The position numbers and the translations under genes were made by a program. Under the pieces are notes generated by a model. That model did not search any database, was not told the origin of the DNA, and worked only from the letters and a program-made list of their open reading frames with translations. From Hippophae tibetana (taxonomy: Eukaryota; Streptophyta; Magnoliopsida; Rosales; Elaeagnaceae), in the NCBI GenBank assembly GCA_037013495.1, contig CM072806.1, positions 28,894,001 to 28,958,000 on the forward strand: a DNA stretch of 64,000 nt, in the 5' to 3' direction. This document shows, piece by piece, positions 11,901-21,693 of this stretch. Position 1 is the first letter of the stretch. Each line of letters opens with the position of its first letter.

Positions 11901-12837
11901 TTGTTTAGCAATGAGCTAAAAACATGATTCTTACTGATGTATGGCACATGGAGTACATTGTTTAATGTAAGGTCCTTCCCAAATGTCATCTTTAGTTTGA
12001 CCTAGCCTTGCCCTTGAATGGTTGATGTGGTAGTATTACCCATGAAGAGCTTCTCTCCATCTTTCACTACTTCAAAGGTAGTGAATAACCCCTTATCTGA
12101 GCATACATTCCTTGTTGCACCAGTGTCAATCCCCATCCCTTTGGGTTTGATCTCACCAAGTTTACCTCAGAAATGACTACACATAAGTGATGTCATCAGT
12201 CATGTTTGCCTCACAATTTTTATTTCTTTTTGCAAACATAACTCTAGGGCTTTATACCATATCCTTTAATAGTTAAAGCAAATCCTTCTGAAGCTTAACT
12301 TCTTAAAAGTTGCTTCTTTAGGTCCCAATTTAGACCCTTAACCTAGCTTGCCCTTGCCCTTATTCTTATTGTGTTTGGAACTTTGACCATATTCGATCAC
12401 ATTAGCCTTGTAGAAAATAACACACTCACAAAGAATTTAAGAATAACATTATGTTATTGAAATTAGAAATATAAATATATATATATAAATTATAAATACA
12501 AAATTTAAATAAGAAAAATAAAATAATAATCAAGTTTTGTGTATCACACAATGTCCTTAAGATAATATTTTCTTCATTGTGGGTGTTTGATAACAATGAA
12601 AACTTATATCCCATGATACACAAATTAAACAATAATAAACTTATAATACAATTTTTTATTCAACGAATTTTAAAGTTTTTGAACTCTATTAAAAAAAACC
12701 CTAACTCTAGATAGGAAATATTCAACAAAAAAATAAAAAATTTCTTTTACTACTCACCGTGGGTGTTTGATAATGAAGGAAATTTATCTCCAAGATACAG
12801 CGATTAAACAATAATAAAGTTACATCAACGTTTATTA

Positions 12838-13065
12838 ATCAACGCTTCTCTCTTTCTCTTATTTTCTCTATTTTTCCTACCTTTTTCTTTAGCTTATTTT
12901 TCTTCTTATTTTCATTGTGTTTTCCTTCTTCTTTGAACAGGTATATATAGATATACTCATAAGAAATATCAAAGATTTTTTTTCAATTTAGAAACAAAAA
13001 ATATTTTTTAAAAAATTTAGAAACATATATAGAACGAAAGAGAAATTGAAGCAGAGAAATGGGAA
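12838..13065 (-). repeat. Copia 5' LTR remnant
   Basis: Partner of the block at 1345-1696 by shared sequence in the same order. Its outer (right) edge is lost where the plus-strand gag fossil begins. Confidence 0.5.
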
Positions 13066-13089
13066 AAGTCAGGAGAAGGAGGTAATCTT

Positions 13090-15680
13090 GGTAGACCTCT
13101 ACTTTTCTATGGGATGAACTATGCTTATTGAAAAACACAAATGATGACCTTTTTATGGTCCTAAGGAGACTTTGTGTGGCTCTTTGTTGAGAATGGATGT
13201 ACTTACCTAACTAAAACCCTACATGATAATAGTATTATACCTAAACTAATGATTGAATGGATGAATGAAGAATCCTAAGAGTCTGAATGGAACAATAAAG
13301 GTTTATATGATATTATTAGGGTTATGACACCTAATGGGTTTATAAGAATTCAAAGTTGTACAACTTCTAAACAAGCTTAGGATTCTCTAGAGATAACTCA
13401 TGAAGGTACTTTAGCAGTTAAGAGGTCTAGAATGCTAAAGTTGAATAAAGACTATGGACTGTGCATTATGCAAGAAGATGAGACTTTCAATAAATTTTAT
13501 GCACGGTTCTCCAACATTATTAATTGCTTATACAACCTGGGTAGACCCTATTAGTAAGGAAAAAATTGAAAAGATAGTTACCAATCTATCTTATAAGTTA
13601 CATGTCATAGTTATAGTACTTGATTCAATGTATAAACCTAGTGAGCTTATAATAAATGAGCTACTTGGTGACTTGCAAGTCTTCGAACTGCATCATCTGT
13701 TATTAAGACTAGAGCAATCTACTTCTGAGAAAGGAAACATTTCGGCACTCATGATTGCCTAGGGAAGTGATTTTAGTACTGATACAAATGCTAGTTCTAT
13801 TAATTATGAGTCTAATCTTGGTGAGAAAGAAATGAATTTCTTTGTTCCAAGATTCACAAGATTCTTTTGAAGAAAGCAACTCTCTTTTGGGGGTATTAGA
13901 AAAGGTAGTTTGAGCTTTAAAGGCTCAAAATTTGTAAAAGTTGATGATGACTCAGATAATGAATTTGAGAAATTAAGAAAAGGGCACTTAAATAAGATAA
14001 AATGCTTTGAATGTGGGAAGCCTAGTCACATTGCACCAAAATAAAAAAATGCACAAATAAGCATGCAATGAAGGGTAAGGTTACATTTTCAGACAATAGT
14101 AGCAGTGAAGATGAGGATGACAAAGATGAGTAGGATGGATTGCTTGATTTATACAATACACTTTTGTTAGAGCATGTCAAATTAGAAAAAAAGCTAATAA
14201 AAATTCTTTGAAGAGCCTAGATGAAAAGGTGCACGGGATAATTATTTAAAAGAAAACTCTTGAATAAAGGAAGTCTTCAACTGATGATCAATAACACGAT
14301 CTCACTAACATGTGTGATGTCATTCAAAAGAGACATTTAGATTTGTATGAAAAGTTGGACATAAATCTTAAGAAGATGAAGACACTTGAGAAGTAATTGA
14401 AGTGTTCCATCTTTGATAAAACTACACCTTTTGTGTCAATCATTATCTCTTGAATGATTAGAAGGATGAAATTGAATAGTTGAAGAAGTAGATAATTGTC
14501 CTTGAAAGTTCCAATAAGTATTTGGGTTATGCTCTCATTGAGAAAGAAGTGAAGTGGAAAAATTGATTAAGAGAGTTAGGATTCTAAACAATTTAGCTAC
14601 TTACCTGGAATCATTCCTTAAGGAAAAAGAAATTTGATTATAACTTCAAAGAATAAACTCTATGTGAGTTAAAAAGAACTAGCCCAATCTTCCTCTATGA
14701 TTAACAAAATGATTTTTGGTTCCCATAAATTAAATGAAATTATTTGTAACACAAAACTATTTAGTGATAAATTAGATATTGGGTATTGATGAATGCTCAA
14801 AAAGCACTAAAATTACCATGATTTTATGCACTATAATTGATTAAAATAATATATATTTATATGATTTTATCATATTTTTATATATTTTTGTCATTTCGGA
14901 ATCACGGGTATTTTTATAAAGTCATGGTAATTTTAGTGCTTTTTGAGCACTCATCAGGTATAATGAAAGGGTTTATACTTCTATTGATATTGCTCCTAAG
15001 TTTTCCAAGTCTACTGAAAGTCAGTTGCTGCCACCCTTAAAGGTAAGTCGAGTATCACATTCTGGCCTGGTTCCTCTAGCAAGGTGAACCATTTCCCTAA
15101 AGCTAGCACTTCTTATCACTCTAGTGGTGGTCTATTGCCTCTATTGATGCTATACCTACTTGTCATCACTGGGTGAACTAGGGAATATGAGACCTCACTA
15201 TAGAAAATAAACTTCTCATCATCGTATAAAAGTTAACATAAGTACATCTTCTTTCTCTTCTCTACATATAACTCCTAAAAGTTAAGGACCTAGATTCTCT
15301 AACTTCACTTGTCATACTTGTTATCATTGGGGCACTACTAGCCATCTTGCTAGGTAGTGCCCTAGATATGTGAGAAGTTCATCTCACAATACTTCACCTT
15401 ATTCACCCTCATCTACTACTTGTCTAGATGTATTTATTATCGCTTATCTGAGCATGTTCACGCAAGTTGCATTATGCACCTAAGTTATAGTGCGAAAAGA
15501 AATAGATCTACTTTAAAAAGTCTGTCTGGCCCAGTTTATATGGATGACTCTACTGAATTTTCCAAAAACTATAAAAAAAAATAGACCACAAGTTCCATAT
15601 ATACCTTATGCTCATATGAGTCAAAGACTATCTCCTAACTCAATTTCTCCTCACAAACTCTTTAAATAGAGAGATGTTAT
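13090..15680 (+). mobile_element. Copia gag fossil (SIRE-like?)
   Basis: Decayed Ty1/Copia gag region on the plus strand. A UBN2-type gag domain spans about 13100-13760, with family-typical stretches such as 'MQEDETFNKFYARFSNI' near 13470. A CCHC zinc knuckle 'CFECGKPSHIAP' is near 14000-14040, then a coiled-coil-rich part to about 14760. A second cysteine/histidine cluster lies near 15305-15365. No pol is visible downstream. The long post-knuckle segment resembles the SIRE/Maximus branch, which is a weak inference. Several breaks; non-functional. It contains the 170 bp palindromic insertion 14787-14956 and abuts the minus-strand Copia LTR head to head. Confidence 0.7.
14787..14956. mobile_element. 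170 bp double-U3 palindromic LTR derivative
   Basis: The first ~131 bp match the start of the 1.8 kb LTR at 2026 (TGATGA...CGGGTATTTTTAT). The last 39 bp (14918-14956) are the reverse complement of that same LTR start. Both outer ends are therefore U3 ends; the arms match at all but two of about 37 positions. The element is flanked by perfect 5 bp direct repeats GGTAT (14782-14786 and 14957-14961), the size made by LTR-element integrases, inside the Copia gag fossil. No coding capacity. See findings. Confidence 0.85.
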
Positions 15681-18600
15681 TTGATCACTATTTTTGGATG
15701 ATCTATTTATGGTTAAATGATTTATTTTTCTCTCTCTTATGTTCTACTTTTGTGCTTTGTGTTATTGTTTTGTTTATCTACTTGCTTTATCTCCCTTTGT
15801 TGCTTTACAAATGTTGTGGTTATCGTATTAGCACTCTATTTTTCTCCTTTCTATCTCTTTCTAGGATAATCATGCAAGTTTTTATGTCATGTTATCTTAC
15901 TATAAGTAAAATGAATTTAATAGATACTTTGTTCTTTTTGGCATGCAATTGATGTGAGTTGAAATGTGGTTGTTTTCACATATACATTCCTTGAACGTTT
16001 GTATAACTAAATTCTTGTGTTGATTTGAGAAAAAAACTTTTTATCTTACATATGCCATAACCCTACGATGTATGGATATTTTGAGAAATTTTTGTGGATT
16101 TCTTGCTTAGATGTTTTGTATGTCTCTAACAAGCTTTAGAATCCGCTTTAGTGTAACTTAAGGCGAAATCCTAGGTACTATATAGATAGAGAAATAATTT
16201 AACCTTTTTTTAGACTGTTTGAACTTTTTAAGCTACAATTGTTTATTTGTCCTTAGTGACCCCCTTTGAGCCATTTTATTATTTCTTCATTTCTTTGTAC
16301 CTGAATATTGGCTTAACACAAATGACTAATCCCTTTTATCTTGCACACCTTTAGTTGAGTTTCTTTATGATTTTTGTTAAGCTTTCTTAATTTGTGAATG
16401 TTTGTCTTCTCCCCTGGTTAAAGAAAAAGAAAAAGAAAGTTAAAAAGAAATAGAAAGAAAGGGAAAAAATGAGGGGTATTAGTGAATGAAATTTAAGTAG
16501 TGAAGGGAAAATAACCTAAATTTGAGAATGTTCATGTTTGAAATTTGAGAAAAAAGGAAAAAGAATTTAAGTTTGAGGGTTCATTGTATGTGGTTTTGAA
16601 CTCTTTGCTTTAGTGCATTTGTATTTGGTCAAAAAATGGTGTGTTTTAGCCTAAAAATTTATTTTCTCTACTTCCCATTCCTCAGCCTATATTTACATGC
16701 TTTGAAAGACCTATTGATTTCATCTAGGTTGGCATCTACATTAGTGGAAAAAGAGGCTAAATGTGGACTTATGAAATTTGGTCTACTTGAGTCTATATTT
16801 CTATTTGTTTGATTCACATAAGCAAGATTATCTTGATTGCATATAGAGTAAACAAGTTTAGCATAACACACAGAATTCATGTTTTCAAAATTTTAGTAAT
16901 ACCCTTACATGAATGCATTATGGATTCATTATCATCTGGATTTTTCTATTGCGCATGTTGGTTATTCTCAAATGCCCCTCAAGTTTTTGAACATGCTTGA
17001 AACTAGTTTTTTTTATATCAAGCATTGTTGTGTTGGTTCCAAAGACCCTCTCTACTCTGGTAGTTCTTCTTTGGATCCGTTGTTCTCCATGTTTTCGTTG
17101 TTTGGTAGAGATGAACACATTATCCCTTTTGAACCCTACCACTCCTTTGAACAATTTGCTAATAACATTATCTTTTTACAAATTACTATACCACCTTCTA
17201 CTCTTTCTGTTGTTGGATAGTCTTCTCAATCTGGTGTTCATAGGGATGTTGTTGCTAAAGAGGGAGACAGAGTGTGCTGAACTTAATTTATGTCTATTTT
17301 GTTATTGCTTGTTTTCTTCCATTTTGGGAGAGTTTTGAGAGTATAGAATGCATAACATGTTTACTGCCTCACATGCATATCTTTAGGGGAAGAGTGTGTG
17401 TACAATGCATATTTTCAGGAGAAGTGTCATGTTTATTTTGCATCCTTGTTTGTCTGGTTTATGAATTTGTGTTATATTGTTTTGTTCTTGTAATGCTTCC
17501 TTCTTCTTAACATAACTTTGTATGAACTGTTCATAAATAAGACTATTAGCATGACATGTAGCATGCATAGTTTATATCATGTAGCATACATAGTTTGAAT
17601 TCTCCTATTTCACATGTCTTCTTATGTGTTTATCTCCTTCCTTATTGTAGTGAGTTATTGCATGTTTCTCATATGTAGTTGATAGCTTGGTTTTTGTTCT
17701 TCAAATGCATGACACATGTATTCTTTGATAAACTAGGATGTCTTTTCATATGTGTGTGCATCGTAAGGGGTGGGGTTGTAGGATTGAATATGCCCAAATA
17801 TTGTTAGAAAAAGATAGTTGAATTGCTAGGAGTGTATCAACATGGAAAGTGGTTGAACTTCTAATGTACTTCTTCTTAGGGATTCGTTGACTCATTTATG
17901 TGCCATTGGTGTTTGATCACTTGTCTTGCCAATGTGTTGTAAGCATATTGTGAAGCCCTATATGCCTTCTTACAACACGTTTAGAGGTGGAGCACCATGC
18001 TATATATCGCATTTGGGATATGTTTAATGTCTGCACTTCTCTTAACTTGTTTATGCATTTAGTTTCTTTCTTGTTGTAAGCTTTTACCTTGCTATTGTTT
18101 GGTTGTTATTCTTTATCCTTTTTGTATGATTGTATGCGATGCTTCTTATTATGTTTTCTTTAATCTTATCTATAGTGTTGCATTAGTGTTAGGATTATAA
18201 CATATTTGTATGTCTTCTCTCCCTTATATAGGGGTGTACTTTTGACTTTTATTGTAAAAAAAAAGGATAAGTTTTTATGCACACTATATGTTGGTTGCAA
18301 TACAGTGTGTTGCATGGGCTGTGAGTGTAGGATTGCACTACATATTCTTGTCTGACTTGCATGCATTTAGAAGGAGTCTTGCATGAAGTTAGAGAGAGTT
18401 GTGCATTCATAGTTGTGTTTGTACCTATCATTGTGTACTTGTGTAGAGGTAACATGAAAGTTTTTGGATAGGCTACATGTTGTTCCTACATGATACGTTC
18501 ACAGGGTATGTGTTTTTTTCGTGTGTGTAGGTTATAGGTGTAAAGTGAAGTCTTTGAGAGTTATGTGTTGTGTACAACAGTGTTAAAATCCTCGTGTTTC

Positions 18601-19150
18601 AGACTGACAGAATGAAAGAGTTGTTTCATGAAGATGAATGGAGCACTCAGGATAGAATGCACTTGGAGTAGATGCATTTTTTGGGTTTTGGTACGTGCCA
18701 TTGTCTTATTCATAGGAATAAATAATTTTAGGACATCTTTATGATCATCTCATGTTTGATGAGTTTATGTATTTAGTTGTGCAATGTTTTGACACGGAAA
18801 GCCAAAAGGGAGAATTTAAGTCCCATTGTACTTTATGTATATGTGTTGACTTCCTATATGCAAAATATGATATTTGTTTTTTGTTACTCAGTGTTCTGTC
18901 TTCCTTTGTGTAAAGTTGAATATTGTGGATCAGTAATGAATACACACACATAGTTAAGAACACTTTGTATGCAAGTATGTTTACAAACACCACTAGGTTG
19001 GTTTTCGTTGCATGCATGCTAGGTTGAGAATGTTGTTTTTGGTAAGCGAGTGTGCGAGTAAGTCGACATTGTCACTTGTAATTTTGGTTTGGTTAGGCTA
19101 CTAGTATTTATAGTTTTTACTCGATAATTTTTAAAACAAAAAAATGTGAC
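15681..19150. other. Unrecognised repeat-like region
   Basis: No gene is recognised. The plus strand is rich in T and G for over 3 kb. There is a purine-rich stretch at about 16420-16480 and another, AAAGAGGGAGACAG, at about 17257-17270; both resemble polypurine tracts of plant LTR elements. A plus-strand open stretch at 16909-17220 has no recognised domain. The region may be the 3' part and LTR of a retroelement, perhaps of the Copia gag fossil to its left, but no LTR pair or end was found. Confidence 0.4.
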
Positions 19151-20059
19151 TTTTTAACACCTTAACATGGACCTTTCCATGGACCTCGTTACCACCCTTG
19201 GTGAGGTGGGTGGCGAAGTGGAAAATCCAATTGTTAAATACCCCCCATTTCTCTTTTTCCTTACCCATTGTTTAAGAGCTAAAACTTTTCCAAAATTCAC
19301 ACTAAGATTTATATCTATTTTTGAAATTATTTTAGAGAGCTTAAATTTTAGAGTGAGTCATTTTGTGGTTAGTTATCAAATCATTATTTTTGTGAGTATG
19401 TGGTTTGACTATCTCCCGTACGCAATTTGATATTTGTAGTGAATTGTGTGTCGCATAATGTTGAGAGTAATTATACTTCTAGTTATTGATCTATGGTTTT
19501 TAATCACACCACATTGGATGGTGTCGCCTGTAGAGGATAGTCGGGTTCGCAGTTGTACCAAACAGTTGCAAAAGTAGCAAGTAAAGAGCAATAATAGGCA
19601 GTTTGGATGGAGGTTTTGGCTAGTAGAGGTAATAGTGGTTTTATTGTCTTTCAAAGTTGTAATTGTTTTATTTTTTAGTGAATCATTTATTGATTAGTGG
19701 TTACTTTAAGCAACTCGAGGATGTTATCATATAAATACAGTTTCTATGTGGGTTTATCTTATTATATCGCTTGTTATGCATGATCAATTTTTGAGCTAGC
19801 ATATTTTGAGTTTGATGTGTGTATGTTTCAATACATTGAAATATAAACACTAATTAGAAAGCATTTATTGTTTACTTGCTTTTTGCTTGATATGTAATAT
19901 CATTTGTTAGAAGTTATATGCATTATTTAACATTATATTATCTATACTTCGGTTGCGTGATCTATATAAGTGTTTATTTCTTGTTTGTGAGAGTTAAAGG
20001 TTGAATCCTTAATGAGTTTTCATCTTCTTACCTTGGTTCTATATTAGGTCTTGGACTTT
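19151..20059. other. Intergenic, nothing recognised
   Basis: AT-rich sequence. A possible leader-like part near 19160-19260 (a 'ttaaatacccccc' stretch) recalls LTR promoter regions, but no element could be defined. I looked here on the minus strand for a U-box exon of the kinase gene and found none. Confidence 0.4.
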
Positions 20060-21290
20060 TTCAAAATCCTTAACACAAAAATAATCACCATAAAATTCAA
20101 CACACAAGTTATTATCAGTACATAATTTGTTCACAGATAACAAATTTGATGACACTTGAGGTGTATGTAATAAATTTCTTAAAACAAGCCTGTGATTATT
20201 CAAACATAAATCAACACCTAACTGCTTGATTTTAAGTTTATGGCCATTACCTACTGTGACTCAATTCTTTCCAGAATATGCAGATCCTTCATGAAGACTC
20301 CTACTATCATTAGTCTAGTGATGAGAAGCTCCACTCTCCAAAATCCAACCATGCTCAACTTCAGTTGAAGAATCATTATGATCTGCTACAAATGTAGTAG
20401 CATTCCCATCAGATTGTTTAAGAAGCATATCTCTTACCTGGAACCAATTAACAGCAACATGACCCAGCATTAGAACATATTTGACATTGTGATGATCACC
20501 ATTTTTGTATTCAGGTATTTTTTTACTTTTGCACCCATCATTCTTGTGCTTCATTTTTGTGTTACTATTAGACCCACTCACTCCAGATAAGAACTGATGC
20601 AAATTCCATGGTAGAGAGTAGATTGAGACTGTGCAAAAAACGTTGAGAAGGTCTCAAGCTTAACTTACCAAACTTAGCAACATTTGCTTGCAAATGGGCT
20701 TGTTCGGAGATGAAATTTTGTTTGTTTCTCCTCTCATGAATTAACATCATGCTATGCAATTCATCAACATCAGTGAGTTAATTATGTATCATTAAATAAG
20801 AGCACCAATAGATGCCAGATGATGTGCTAATTTCATAGCCTCAAGCATATAACCATTAACAGATAGATCACCTTACTTGAAATTCTGAAACTGAGACCCA
20901 AGATCAAGAAGATGAGACCTGGAGGTGGTCAGAAACTTTTCCAATGTTACCCACATTTCAATAGCTATGGGTTTGTGAGTTAGATTTGGTCTCACCTCTA
21001 TAGAAATTGAGCCACTAAACAAATTATAGTAACACAAAGATACTCTTCTAACACATATGTGAAGACAACATTCTCCATTTGCTCCTTCCACATTAGATGA
21101 TTAGTATTATCCAACTTCAGAGAGAAAGAAAGGTTAACTAGAAAAGATGTCATTACTTGAGAAATAGATGGTGTGGAAGCAACATTGATGGACGGAGTGG
21201 TCCCATACCTAGCCCAAGAATCATCAGAAGTTTTTGACTTATCGCTCGGTGTAAGATCAGCGATGGTCACTACTCAAAACATCTCTGGTA

Positions 21291-21302
21291 GCTCTGATAC
21301 CA
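21291..21302 (-). other. Primer binding site, initiator tRNA-Met
   Basis: TGGTATCAGAGC on the minus strand, the standard Copia primer site, directly inside the LTR. Confidence 0.8.
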
Positions 21303-21527
21303 TAAAAATACAAAAGAAAAAAAATCTAGTAGCTTTGAGTGAAATATAGTGAATGAACTGATGACCATTTATCATTCAGTGATAATATATATATATATAT
21401 GCAACGATTTTACAAATGATTCAAATGAATACTCATGTAAACACCTATACAAGTCATAACTAACTCTGACAATATTCTCAGCAATGCCGTGAGTCTAGCT
21501 ATAATAATACTACACTCTACAATAACA
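21303..21527 (-). repeat. Copia 5' LTR
   Basis: Begins TGTTATTGTAGAG on the minus strand and runs to the primer site, with an (AT)n TATA-like run at about 21386-21400. Typical layout of short RE-type Copia LTRs. No partner LTR in the window. Confidence 0.55.
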
Positions 21528-21693
21528 AACTTTTCAAGAGAACATAATGAGTACATTATATTCCACTATTTATAACATCGTTATTTTCTTATATATCTTA
21601 CCCAAAGCTAAGTGTAGTGTAGTGTGTCTTGGCCTGAGTTGGCAGCACCATGTTGACTGTAGATTATTAGGTCATTATTCAGCTCCCCCCTGG

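Larger units (their letters stand above)
1290..13065 (-). mobile_element. Copia element fossil, split by a later insertion
   Basis: A decayed Ty1/Copia element read on the minus strand. Parts from its 5' side: LTR remnant about 12838-13065, zinc-knuckle/protease area about 12000-12400, gag-pre-integrase and integrase core about 11100-12000, reverse transcriptase about 9900-10810, RNase H about 9420-9900, and the end of pol about 9000-9400. The 3' part continues left of the inserted element (1697-2025) into the other LTR remnant, about 1345-1696, whose minus-strand start reads TGTTGGAAATT after a purine-rich GTGGGG tract. The LTR remnants share recognisable sequence with many differences, so it is old. 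It has many breaks and is not functional. The RNase H part has the family signature '[16 protein letters not shown]'. Outer boundaries are approximate. Confidence 0.78.
20060..21527 (-). mobile_element. Copia 5' fragment (Retrofit/RE-type)
   Basis: Fossil Copia start on the minus strand. It has a 5' LTR of about 225 bp (21303-21527, starting TGTTATTGTAG), a tRNA-iMet primer site TGGTATCAGAGC at 21291-21302, gag N-terminus near 21000-21270 ('KLDNTNHLMWKEQM'), and gag end plus protease start near 20300-20600 ('WILESGASHH'). The rest of pol and the 3' LTR are absent. Several breaks. It begins only about 170 bp beyond the kinase stop codon, so it may have displaced that gene's original 3' end. 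Confidence 0.72.

Noticed and set aside
14787-14956. Ordinary MITE of a DNA transposon family
   Set aside because: The ends and first 131 bp are those of the LTR at 2026, and the duplication is 5 bp. A DNA transposon is not needed to explain it, although a genome search should confirm this.
18166-19017. Series of minus-strand open frames of 60-90 codons
   Set aside because: Result of the T/G skew of the plus strand, which removes stops on the other strand. No domain, no conserved start context.
20060-21690. Missing U-box exon of the kinase gene
   Set aside because: I looked on the minus strand for the CPI...DP...ADGxTYE pattern. Only Copia gag and protease sequence is present.
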